Shown here one piece after another: positions 11,394-23,554 of a DNA stretch of 64,000 nt; positions within the stretch are counted from its first letter, which is position 1, and each line of letters begins with the position of its first letter. The translations under genes and the position numbers were made by a program. The notes under the pieces are model-generated. The model saw only the letters and a list, made by a program, of their open reading frames with translations. It had not been told where the DNA came from and made no database searches. The stretch is from Litoditis marina (taxonomy: Eukaryota; Nematoda; Chromadorea; Rhabditida; Rhabditidae): assembly GCA_964036275.1 (NCBI GenBank), contig OZ038435.1, forward strand, positions 7,363,687 through 7,427,686, written 5' to 3'.

Positions 11394-14300
11394 ATGGACA
11401 TACGAACAATATGCGCTTTGGGCGATATCTTAAGGAGTATTAAACGGTTTGGCCTGATTTTTGTGTACTTTAGAGAAGTAACGAGGTTGGTGATGGTCTG
11501 TAAATTTCGAACAATTTCATCTATCAGAAACAAAGCTAGAGTCCAAAAACTTCTTACTTAACCTCACCTCCCATGGACATACGAACAATATGCGCTTTGG
11601 GCGATATCTTAAGGAGTATTAAACGGTTTGGCCTGATTTTTGTATATTTTAGAGAGTTAATAAGGTTGGTGATGGTCTGTAAATTTCAGACAATTTCATC
11701 TATCAGAAACAAAGCTAGGGTCCAAAAACTTCTTACTTAACCTCACCTCCCATGGACATACGAACAATATGCGCTTTGGGCGATATCTTAAGGAGTATTA
11801 AACGATTTGGCCTGATTTTTGTATATGTTAGAGAGTTAATAAGGTTGGTGATGGTCTGTAAATTTCAGACAATTTGATCTATCAGAAACAAAGCTAGGGT
11901 CCAAAAACTTCTTACTTAACCTCACCTCCCATGGACATACGAACAATATGCGCTTTGGCGATATCTTAAGGAGTATTAAACGGTTGGGCCTGATTTTTGT
12001 ACATTTTAGAGAGTTAACAGAGATGGTGATTTTCTGTAAATTTCAGACAATTTCATCTATCAGAAACAAAGCTAGGGTCCAAAAACTTCTTACTTAACCT
12101 CACCTCCCATGGACATACGAACAATATGCGCTTTGGGCGATATCTTAAGGAGTATTAAACGGTTTGGCCTGATGTTTGTGTACTTTAGAGAAGTAACAAG
12201 GTTGGTGATGGTCTGTAAATTTCGAACAATTTCATCTATCAGAAACAAAGCTAGAGTCCAAAAACTTCTTACTTAACCTCACCTCCCATGGACATACGAA
12301 CAATATGCGCTTTGGGCGATATCTTAAGGAGTATTAAACGGTTGGGCCTGATTTTTGTACATTTTAGAGAGTTAACAGAGATGGTGATTTTCTGTAAATT
12401 TCAGACAATTTCATCTATCAGAAACAAAGCTAGGGTCCAAAAACTTCTTACTTAACCTCACCTCCCATGGACATACGAACAATATGCGCTTTGGGCGATA
12501 TCTTAAGGAGTATTAAACGGTTTGGCCTGATGTTTGTGTACTTTAGAGAAGTAACAAGGTTGGTGATGGTCTGTAATTTCGAACAATTTCATCTATCAGA
12601 AACAAAGCTAGAGTCCAAAAACTTCTTACTTAACCTCACCTCCCATGGACATACGAACAATATGCGCTTTGGGCGATATCTTCAGGAGTATTAAACGGTT
12701 TGGCCTGATTTTTGTATATTTTAGAGAGTTAATAAGGTTGGTGATGGTCTGTAAATTTCAGACAATTTCATCTATCAGAAACAAAGCTAGGGTCCAAAAA
12801 CTTCTTACTTAACCTCACCTCCCATGGACATACGAACAATATGCGCTTTGGGCGATATCTTAAGGAGTATTAAACGGTTGGGCCTGATTTTTGTACATTT
12901 CAGAGAGTTAACAGAGTTGGTGATTGTCTGTAAATTTCAGATAATTTCATCTATCAGAAACAAAGCTAGAGTCCAAAAACTTCTTACTTAACCTCACCTC
13001 CCATGGACATACGAACAATATGCGCTTTGGGCGATATCTTAAGGAGTATTAAACGATTTGGCCTGATTTTTGTATATGTTAGAGAGTTAATAAGGTTGGT
13101 GATGGTCTGTAAATTTCAGACAATTTGATCTATCAGAAACAAAGCTAGGGTCCAAAAACTTCTTACTTAACCTCACCTCCCATGGACATACGAACAATAT
13201 GCGCTTTGGGCGATATCTTAAGGAGTATTAAACGGTTGGGCCTGATTTTTGTACATTTTAGAGAGTTAACAGAGATGGTGATTTTCTGTAAATTTCAGAC
13301 AATTTCATCTATCAGAAACAAAGCTAGGGTCCAAAAACTTCTTACTTAACCTCACCTCCCATGGACATACGAACAATATGCGCTTTGGGCGATATCTTAA
13401 GGAGTATTTAACGGTTTGGCGTTTGCCTGATTTTTGTGTACTTTAGAGAAGTAACAAGGTTGGTGATGGTCTGTAAATTTCGAACAATTTCATCTATCAG
13501 AAACAAAGCTAGAGTCCAAAAAACTTCTTACTTAACCTCACCTCCATGGACATACGAACAATATGCGCTTTGGGCGATATCTTAAGGAGTATTAAACGGT
13601 TTGGCCTGATGTTTGTGTACTTTAGAGAAGTAACAAGGTTGGTGATGGTCTGTAAATTTCGAACAATTTCATCTATCAGAAACAAAGCTAGAGTCCAAAA
13701 ACTTCTTACTTAACCTCACCTCCCATGGACATACGAACAATATGCGCTTTGGGCGATATCTTAAGGAGTATTAAACGGTTGGGCCTGATTTTTGTACATT
13801 TTAGAGAGTTAACAGAGATGGTGATTTTCTGTAAATTTCAGACAATTTCATCTATCAGAAACAAAGCTAGGGTCCAAAAACTTCTTACTAACCTCACCTC
13901 CATGGACATACGAACAATATGCGCTTTGGGCGATATCTTAAGGAGTATTTAACGGTTTGGCCTGATTTTTGTGTACTTAGAGAAGTAACAAGGTTGGTGA
14001 TGGTCTGTAAATTTCGAACAATTTCATCTATCAGAAACAAAGCTAGAGTCCAAAAACTTCTTACTTAACCTCACCTCCATGGACATACGAACAATATGCG
14101 CTTTGGGCGATATCTTAAGGAGTATTAAACGGTTTGGCCTGATTTTTGTATATTTTTAGAGAGTTAATAAGGTTGGTGATGGTCTGTAAATTTCAGACAA
14201 TTTCATCTATCAGAAACAAAGCTAGGGTCCAAAAACTTCTTACTTAACCTCACCTCCATGGACATACGAACAATATGCGCTTTGGGCGATATCTTAAGGA

Positions 14301-14437
14301 GTATTAAACGGTTGGGCCTGATTTTTGTACATTTTAGAGAGTTAACAGAGATGGTGATTTTCTGTAAATTTCAGACAATTTCATCTATCAGAAACAAAGC
14401 TAGGGTCCAAAAACTTCTTACTTAACCATCACCTCCC
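11394..14437 (+). repeat. HOR unit 5, 17-mer with accumulating indels
   Basis: Order is G, T, D, E, F, E, F, Tc, C, D, E, H, F, E, H, T, E. This is a second 17-mer directly after a 17-mer, so the strict 15/17 alternation of 1-11393 ends here. The first half has a few 1-bp losses (11958, 12576). From 13361 nearly every monomer carries at least one indel. Confidence 0.88.
13421..13426 (+). other. 6-bp insertion in an H monomer
   Basis: The usual GGTTTGGCCTGA reads GGTTTGGC, then GTTTGC, then CTGA. The added bases nearly repeat the preceding GTTTGGC, so a short local duplication is the simplest reading. It is the largest within-monomer insertion I noticed in the left array and lies at the start of the indel-rich zone, so a read or consensus error is possible. 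Confidence 0.7.
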
Positions 14438-16584
14438 ATGGACATACGAACAATATGCGCTTTGGGCGATATCTTAAGGAGTATTAAACGGTTTGGCCTG
14501 ATTTTTGTGTACTTTAGAGAAGTAACGAGGTTGGTGATGGTCTGTAAATTTCGAACAATTTCATCTATCAGAACCAAAGCTAGAGTCCAAAAACTTCTTA
14601 CTTAACCTCACTCCCATGGACATACGAACAATATGCGCTTTGGGCGATATCTTAAGGGAGTATTAAACGGTTTGGGCCTGATTTTTGTATATTTTAGAGA
14701 GTTAATAAGGTTGGTGATGGTCTGTAAAATTTCAGACAATTTCATCTATCAGAAACAAAGCTAGGGTCCAAAAACTTCTTACTTAACCTCACCTCCCATG
14801 GACATACGAACAATATGCGCTTTGGGCGATATCTTAAGGAGTATTAAACGATTTGGCCTGATTTTTGTATATGTTAGAGAGTTAATAAGGTTGGTGATGG
14901 TCTGTAAATTTCAGACAATTTGATCTATCAGAAACAAAGCTAGGGTCCAAAAAACTTCTTACTTAACCTCACCTCCCATGGACATACGAACAATATGCGC
15001 TTTGGGCGATATCTTAAGGAGTATTAAACGGTTGGGGCCTGATTTTTGTACATTTAGAGAGTTAACAGAGATGGTGATTTTCTGTAAATTTCAGACAATT
15101 TCATCTATCAGAAACAAAGCTAGGGTCCAAAAACTTCTTACTTAACCTCACCTCCCATGGACATACGAACAATATGCGCTTTGGCGATATCTTAAGGAGT
15201 ATTAAACGGTTTGGCCTGATGTTTGTGTACTTTAGAGAAGTAACAAGGTTGGTGATGGTCTGTAAATTTCGAACAATTTCATCTATCAGAAACAAAGCTA
15301 GAGTCCAAAAACTTCTTACTTAACCTCACCTCCCATGGACATACGAACAATATGCGCTTTGGGCGATATCTTCAGGAGTATTAAACGGTTTGGCCTGATT
15401 TTTGTATATTTTAGAGAGTTAATAAGGTTGGTGATGGTCTGTAAATTTCAGACAATTTCATCTATCAGAAACAAAGCTAGGGTCCAAAAACTTCTTACTT
15501 AACCTCACCTCCCATGGCCATACGAACAATATGCGCTTTGGGCGATATCTTAAGGAGTATTAAACGGTTGGGCCTGATTTTTGTACATTTCAGAGAGTTA
15601 ACAGAGTTGGTGATTGTCTGTAAATTTCAGATAATTTCATCTATCAGAAACAAAGCTAGAGTCCAAAAACTTCTTACTTAACCTCACCTCCCATGGACAT
15701 ACGAACAATATGCGCTTTGGGCGATATCTTAAGGAGTATTAAACGATTTGGCCTGATTTTTGTATATGTTAGAGAGTTATAAGGTTGGTGATGGTCTGTA
15801 AATTTCAGACAATTTGATCTATCAGAAACAAAGCTAGGGTCCAAAAACTTCTTACTTAACCTCACCTCCATGGACATACGAACATATGCGCTTTGGGCGA
15901 TATCTTAAGGAGTATTTAAACGGTTGGGCCTGATTTTTGTACATTTTAGAGAGTTAACAGAGATGGTGATTTTCTGTAAATTTCAGACAATTTCATCTAT
16001 CAGAAACAAAGCTAGGGTCCAAAAACTTCTTACTTAACCTCACTCCATGGACATACGAACAATATGCGCTTTGGGCGATATCTTAAGGAGTATTTAACGG
16101 TTTGGCCTGATTTTTGTGTACTTTAGAGAAGTAACAAGGTTGGTGATGGTCTGTAAATTTCGAACAATTTCATCTATCAGAAACAAAGCTAGAGTCCAAA
16201 AACTTCTTACTTAACCTCACCTCCCATGGACATACGAACAATATGCGCTTTGGGCGATATCTTAAGGAGTATTAAACGGTTTGGCCTGATGTTTGTGTAC
16301 TTTAGAGAAGTAACAAGGTTGGTGATGGTCTGTAAATTTTCGAACAATTTCATCTATCAGAAACAAAGCAGAGTCCAAAAACTTCTTACTTAACCTCACC
16401 TCCCATGGACATACGAACAATTATGCGCTTTGGGCGATATCTTAAGGAGTAATAAACGGTTGGGCCTGATTTTTGTACATTTTAGAGAGTTAACAGAGAT
16501 GGTGATTTTCTGTAAATTTCAGACAATTTCATCTATCAGAAACAAAGCTAGGGTCCAAAAACTTCTTACTTAACCTCACCTCCC
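14438..16584 (+). repeat. HOR unit 6, 15-mer cut short after 12 monomers
   Basis: Order is G, T, D, E, F, Tc, C, D, E, H, F, E. The expected final H, T, E is missing, and the next copy is F followed by Tc instead. Monomers are indel-rich; examples are TTGGGGCC near 15035, TACATTTAG near 15051, and the loss of one A at position 89-90 near 15779. Confidence 0.82.
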
Positions 16585-18018
16585 ATGGACATACGAACAA
16601 TATGCGCTTTGGGCGATATCTTAAGGAGTATTAAACGGTTTGGCCTGATGTTTGTGTACTTTAGAGAAGTAACAAGGTTGGTGATGGTCTGTAAATTTCG
16701 AACAATTTCATCTATCAGAACAAAGCTAGAGTCCAAAAACTTCTTACTTAACCTCACCTCCCATGGACATACGAACAATATGCGCTTTGGGCGATATCTT
16801 CAGGAGTATTAAACGGTTTGGCCTGATTTATTGTATATTTTAGAGAGTTAATAAGGTTGGTGATGGTCTGTAAATTTCAGACAATTTCATCTATCAGAAA
16901 CAAAGCTAGGGTCCAAAAAACTTCTTACTTAACCTCACCTCCCATGGACATACGAACAATATGCGCTTTGGGCGATATCTTAAGGAGTATTAAACGGTTG
17001 GGCCTGATTTTTGTACATTTCAGAGAGTTAACAGAGTTGGTGATTGTCTGTAAATTTCAGATAATTTCATCTATCAGAAACAAAGCTAGAGTCCTAAAAA
17101 CTTCTTACTTAACCTCACCTCCCATGGACATACGAACAATATGCGCTTTGGGCGATATCTTAAGGAGTATTAACGATTAGGCCTGATTTTTGTATATGTT
17201 AGAGAGTTAATAAGGTTGGTGATGGTCTGTAAATTTCAGACAATTTGATCTATCAGAAACAAAGCTAGGGTCCAAAAACTTCTTACTTAACCTCACCTCC
17301 CATGGACATACGAACAATATGCGCTTTGTGGCGATATCTTAAGGAGTATTAAACGGTTGGGCCTGATTTTTGTACATTTTAGAGAGTTAACAGAGATGGT
17401 GATTTTCTGTAAATTTCAGACAATTTCATCTATCAGAAACAAGCTAGGGTCCAAAAACTTCTTACTTAACCTCACCTCCCATGGACATACGAACAATATG
17501 CGCTTTGGGCGATATCTTAAGGAGTATTTAACGGTTTGGCCTGATTTTTGTGTACTTTAGAGAAGTAACAAGGTTGGTGATGGTCTGTAAATTTCGAACA
17601 ATTTCATCTATCAGAAACAAAGCTAGAGTCCAAAAACTTCTTACTTAACCTCACCTCCCATGGACATACGAACAATATGCGCTTTGGGCGATATCTTAAG
17701 GAGTATTAAACGGTTTGGCCTGATGTTTGTGTACTTTAGAGAAGTAACAAGGTTGGTGATGGTCTGTAAATTTCGAACAATTTCATCTATCAGAAACAAA
17801 GCTAGAGTCCAAAAACTTCTTACTTAACCTCACCTCCCATGGACATACGAACAATATGCGCTTTGGGGCGATATCTTAAGGAGTATTAAACGGTTGGGCC
17901 TGATTTTTGTACATTTTAGAGAGTTAACAGAGATGGTGATTTTCTGTAAATTTCAGACAATTTCATCTATCAGAAACAAAGCTAGGGTCCAAAAACTTCT
18001 TACTTAACCTCACCTCCC
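16585..18018 (+). repeat. Reduplicated 8-mer, F to E
   Basis: Order is F, Tc, C, D, E, H, F, E, the same eight subtypes that end the preceding block (15157-16584). The H, T, E, G, T, D, E run that should separate them is absent. This gives a local tandem duplication of about 1.43 kb. Fine structure is less certain because the surrounding consensus is indel-rich. Confidence 0.8.
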
Positions 18019-18555
18019 ATGGACATACGAACAATATGCGCTTTGGGCGATATCTTAAGGAGTATTAAACGGTTTGGCCTGATGTTTGTGTACTTTAGAG
18101 AAGTAACAAGGTTGGTGATGGTCTGTAAATTTCGAACAATTTCATCTATCAAGAAACAAAGCTAGAGTCCAAAACATCTTACTTAACCTCACCTCCCATG
18201 GACATACGAACAATATGCGCTTTGGGCGATATCTTCAGGAGTATTAAACGGTTTGGCCTGATTTTTGTATATTTTAGAGAGTTAATAAGGTTGGTGATGG
18301 TCTGTAAATTTCAGACAATTTCATCTATCAGAAACAAAGCTAGGGTCCAAAAACTTCTTACTTAACCTCACCTCCCATGGACATACGAACAATATGCGCT
18401 TTGGGCGATATCTTAAGGAGTATTAAACGGTTGGGCCTGATTTTTGTACATTTCAGAGAGTTAACAGAGTTGGTGATTGTCTGTAAATTTCAGATAATTT
18501 CATCTATCAGAAACAAAGCTAGAGTCCAAAAACTTCTTACTTAACCTCACCTCCC

Positions 18556-18733
18556 ATGGACATACGAACAATATGCGCTTTGGGCGATATCTTAAGGAGT
18601 AGTAAACGATTTGCCTGATTTTTGTGTACTTTAGAGAAGTAACGAGGTTGGTGATGGTCTGTAAATTTCGAACAATTTCATCTATCAGAAACAAAGCTAG
18701 AGTCCAAAAACTTCTTACTTAACCTCACCTCCC
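18556..18733 (+). repeat. Hybrid monomer D/G
   Basis: The beginning carries the D mark (AACGATTT, position 54A). From GTGTAC onward the copy is G: AAGTAACGAGG, TTCGAAC, and 147A. The switch lies within the shared CCTGATTTTTGT at about positions 60-71. Relative to the regular order D, E, H, F, E, H, T, E, G this equals a homologous join that removed eight monomer lengths (about 1432 bp). The copy also has AGTAGTAAACG for AGTATTAAACG and lacks one G in TTTGCC. Confidence 0.78.
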
Positions 18734-18911
18734 ATGGACATACGAACAATATGCGCTTTGGGCGATATCTTAAGAGTATTAAACGGTTTGGCCTGATTTT
18801 TGTACATTTTAGAGAGTTAACAGAGATGGTGATTTTCTGTAAATTTCAGACAATTTCATCTATCAGAAACAAAGCTAGGGTCCAAAAACTTCTTACTTAA
18901 CCTCACCTCCC
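18734..18911 (+). repeat. Hybrid monomer T/E
   Basis: The start has GGTTTGGCC, as T does, while the rest is E: TACATTTT, AACAGAGATGG, GATTTTCTG. The switch again falls in CCTGATTTTTGT. Relative to T, D, E it removes two monomer lengths (358 bp). One G of AAGGAG is missing. Confidence 0.75.
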
Positions 18912-20874
18912 ATGGACATACGAACAATATGCGCTTTGGGCGATATCTTAAGGAGTATTAAACGGTTTGGCCTGATGTTTGTGTACTTTAGAGAAGTAAC
19001 AAGGTTGGTGATGGTCTGTAAATTTCGAACAATTTCATCTATCAGAAACAAAGCTAGAGTCCAAAACTTCTTACTTAACCTCACCTCCCATGGACATACG
19101 AACAATATGCGCTTTGGGCGATATCTTCAGGAGTATTAAACGGTTTGGCCTGATTTTTGTATATTTTAGAGAGTTAATAAGGTTGGTGATGGTCTGTAAA
19201 TTTCAGACAATTTCATCTATCAGAAACAAAGCTAGGGTCCAAAAACTTCTTACTTAACCTCACCTCCCATGGACATACGAACAATATGCGCTTTGGGCGA
19301 TATCTTAAGGAGTATTAAACGGTTGGGCCTGATTTTTGTACATTTCAGAGAGTTAACAGAGTTGGTGATTGTCTGTAAATTTCAGATAATTTCATCTATC
19401 CAGAAACAAAGCTAGAGTCCAAAAACTTCTTACTTAACCTCACCTCCCATGGACATACGAACAATATGCGCTTTGGGCGATATCTTAAGGAGTATTAAAC
19501 GATTTGGCCTGATTTTTGTATATGTTAGAGAGTTAATAAGGTTGGTGATGGTCTGTAAATTTCAGACAATTTGATCTATCAGAAACAAAGCTAGGGTCCA
19601 AAAACTTCTTACTTAACCTCACCTCCCATGGACATACGAACAATATGCGCTTTGGGCGATATCTTAAGGAGTATTAAACGGTTGGGCCTGATTTTTGTAC
19701 ATTTTAGAGAGTTAACAGAGATGGTGATTTTCTGTAAATTCAGACAATTTCATCTATCAGAAACAAAGCTAGGGTCCAAAAACTTCTTACTTAACCTCAC
19801 CTCCCATGGACATACGAACAATATGCGCTTGGGCGATATCTTAAGGAGTATTTAACGGTTTGGCCTGATTTTTGTGTACTTTAGAGAAGTAACAAGGTTG
19901 GTGATGGTCTGTAAATTTCGAACAATTTCATCTATCAGAAACAAAGCTAGAGTCCAAAAACTTCTTACTTAACCTCACCTCCCATGGACATACGAACAAT
20001 ATGCGCTTTGGGCGATATCTTAAGGAGTATTAAACGTTTGGCCTGATGTTTGTGTACTTTAGAGAAGTAACAAGGTTGGTGATGGTCTGTAAATTTCGAA
20101 CAATTTCATCTATCAGAAACAAAGCTAGAGTCCAAAAACTTCTTACTTAACCTCACCTCCCATGGACATACGAACAATATGCGCTTTGGGCGATATCTTA
20201 AGGAGTATTAAACGGTTGGGCCTGATTTTTGTACATTTTAGAGAGTTAACAGAGATGGTGATTTTCTGTAAATTTCAGACAATTTCATCTATCAGAAACA
20301 AAGCTAGGGTCCAAAAACTTCTTACTTAACCTCACCTCCCATGGACATACGAACAATATGCGCTTTGGGCGATATCTTAAGGAGTATTAACGGTTTGGCC
20401 TGATTTTTGTGTACTTTAGAGAAGTAACAAGGTTGGTGATGGTCTGTAAATTTCGAACAATTTCATCTATCAGAAACAAAGCTAGAGTCCAAAAACTTCT
20501 TACTTAACCTCACCTCCCTGGACATACGAACAATATGCGCTTTGGGCGATATCTTAAGGAGTATTAAACGGTTTGGCCTGATTTTTGTATATTTTAGAGA
20601 GTTAATAAGGTTGGTGATGGTCTGTAAATTTCAGACAATTTCATCTATCAGAAACAAAGCTAGGGTCCAAAAACTTCTTACTTAACCTCACCTCCCATGG
20701 ACATACGAACAATATGCGCTTTGGGCGATATCTTAAGGAGTATTAAACGGTTGGGCCTGATTTTTGTACATTTAGAGAGTTAACAGAGATGGTGATTTTC
20801 TGTAAATTTCAGACAATTTCATCTATCAGAAACAAAGCTAGGGTCCAAAAACTTCTTACTTAACCTCACCTCCC
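18912..20874 (+). repeat. 11-monomer tail of a HOR unit
   Basis: Order is F, Tc, C, D, E, H, F, E, H, T, E, exactly the last 11 monomers of the 15-mer, restoring the regular order. Single-base indels are common. One T copy at about 20519 has lost the A of CCATGG. Confidence 0.83.
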
Positions 20875-23554
20875 ATGGACATACGAACAATATGCGCTTT
20901 GGGCGATATCTTAAGGAGTATTAAACGGTTTTGGCCTGATTTTTGTGTACTTTAGAGAAGTAACGAGGTTGGTGATGGTCTGTAAATTTCGAACAATTTC
21001 ATCTATCAGAAACAAAGCTAGAGTCCAAAAACTTCTTACTTAACCTCACCTCCCATGGACATACGAACAATATGCGCTTTGGGCGATATCTTAAGGAGTA
21101 TTAACGGTTTGGCCTGATTTTTGTATATTTTAGAGAGTTAATAAGGTTGGTGATGGTCTGTAAATTTCAGACAATTTCATCTATCAAGAACAAAGCTAGG
21201 GTCCAAAAACTTCTTACTTAACCTCACCTCCCATGGACATACGAACAATATGCGCTTTGTGGGCGATATCTTAAGGAGTATTAAACGATTTGGCCTGATT
21301 TTTGTATATGTTAGAGAGTTAATAAGGTGGTGATGGTCTGTAATTTCAGACAATTTGATCTATCAGAAACAAAGCTAGGGTCCAAAAACTTCTTACTTAA
21401 CCTCACCTCCCATGGACATACGAACAATATGCGCTTAGGGCGATATCTTAAGGAGTATTAAACGGTTGGGCCTGATTTTTGTACATTTTAGAGAGTTAAC
21501 AGAGATGGTGATTTTCTGTAAATTTCAGACAATTTCATCTATCAGAAACAAAGCTAGGTCCAAAAACTTCTTACTTACCTCACCTCCCATGGACATACGA
21601 ACAATATGCGCTTTGGGCGATATCTTAAGGTAGTATTAAACGGTTTGGCCTGATGTTTGTGTACTTTAGAGAAGTAACAAGGTTGGTGATGTCTGTAAAT
21701 TTCGAACAATTTCATCTATCAGAAACAAAGCTAGAGTCCAAAAACTTCTTACTTAACCTCACCTCCCATGGACATACGAACAATATGCGCTTTTGGGCGA
21801 TATCTTCAGGAGTATTAAACGGTTTGGCCTGATTTTTGTATATTTTAGAGAGTTAATAAGGTTGGTGATGGTCTGTAAATTTCAGACAATTTCATCTATC
21901 AGAAACAAAGCTAGGGTCCAAAAACTTCTTACTTAACCTCACCTCCATGGACATACGAACAATAAGCGCTTTGGGCGATATCTTAAGGAGTATTAAACGG
22001 TTGGGCCTGATTTTTGTACATTTCAGAGAGTTAACAGAGTTGGTGATTGTCTGTAAATTTCAGATAATTTCATCTATCAGAAACAAAGCTAGAGTCCAAA
22101 AACTTCTTACTTAACCTCACCTCCCATGGACATACGAACAATATGCGCTTTGGGCGATATCTTAAGGAGTATTAAACGATTTGGCCTGATTTTTGTATAT
22201 GTTAGAGAGTTAATAAGGTTGGTGATGGTCTGTAAATTTCAGACAATTGATCTATCAGAAACAAAGCTAGGGTCCAAAAACTTCTTACTTAACCTCACCT
22301 CCATGGACATACGAACAATATGCGCTTTGGGCGATATCTTAAGGAGTATTAAACGGTTGGGCCTGATTTTTGTACATTTTAGAGAGTTAACAGAGATGGG
22401 TGATTTTCTGTAAATTTCAGACAATTTCATCTATCAGAAACAAAGCTAGGGTCCAAAAACTTCTTACTTAACCTCACCTCCCATGGACATACGAACAATA
22501 TGCGCTTTGGGCGATATCTTAAGGAGTATTTAACGGTTTGGCCTGATTTTTGTGTACTTTAGAGAAGTAACAAGGTTGGTGATGGTCTGTAAATTCGAAC
22601 AATTTCATCTATCAGAAACAAAGCTAGAGTCCAAAAAACTTCTTACTTAACCTCACCTCCCATGGACATACGAACAATATGCGCTTTGGGCGATATCTTA
22701 AGGAGTATTAAACGGTTGGCCTGATGTTTGTGTACTTTAGAGAAGTAACAAGGTTGGTGATGGTCTGTAAATTTCGAACAATTTCATCTATCAGAAACAA
22801 AGCTAGAGTCCAAAAACTTCTTACTTACCTCACCTCCCATGGACATACGAACAATATGCGCTTTGGGCGATATCTTAAGGAGTATTAAACGGTTGGGCCT
22901 GATTTTTGTACATTTTAGAGAGTTAACAGAGATGGTGATTTTCTGTAAATTTCAGACAATTTCATCTATCAGAAACAAAGCTAGGGTCCAAAAACTTCTT
23001 ACTTAACCTCACCTCCCATGGACATACGAACAATATGCGCTTTGGGCGATATCTTAAGGAGTATTTAACGGTTTTGGCCTGATTTTTGTGTACTTTAGAG
23101 AAGTAACAAGGTTGGTGATGGTCTGTAAATTTCGAACAATTTCATCTATCAGAAACAAAGCTAGAGTCCAAAAACTTCTTACTTAACCTCACCTCCCATG
23201 GACATACGAACAATATGCGCTTTGGGGCGATATCTTAAGGAGTATTAAACGTTTGGCCTGATTTTTGTATATTTTAGAGAGTTAATAAGGTTGTGTGATG
23301 GTCTGTAAATTTCAGACAATTTCATCTATCAGAAACAAAGCTAGGGTCCAAAAACTTCTTACTTAACCTCACCTCCCATGGACATACCGAACAATATGCG
23401 CTTTGGGCGATATCTAAGGAGTATTAAACGGTTGGGCCTGATTTTTGTACATTTTAGAGAGTTACAGAGATGGTGATTTTCTGTAAATTTCAGACAATTT
23501 CATCTATCAGAACAAAGCTAGGGTCCAAAAACTTCTTACTTAACCTCACCTCCC
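20875..23554 (+). repeat. HOR unit 7, regular 15-mer, indel-rich
   Basis: Order is G, T, D, E, F, Tc, C, D, E, H, F, E, H, T, E, so the canonical unit is intact at subtype level. It is about 2680 bp with many single-base gains and losses that largely cancel. Confidence 0.85.

Larger units (their letters stand above)
18019..18911 (+). repeat. Truncated block F, Tc, C, then two hybrid monomers
   Basis: A third start of the F-Tc-C series runs only three monomers before two adjacent chimeric copies (18556-18733 and 18734-18911), after which F-Tc-C starts again. It reads as a deletion-type rearrangement of the regular unit. Confidence 0.78.
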
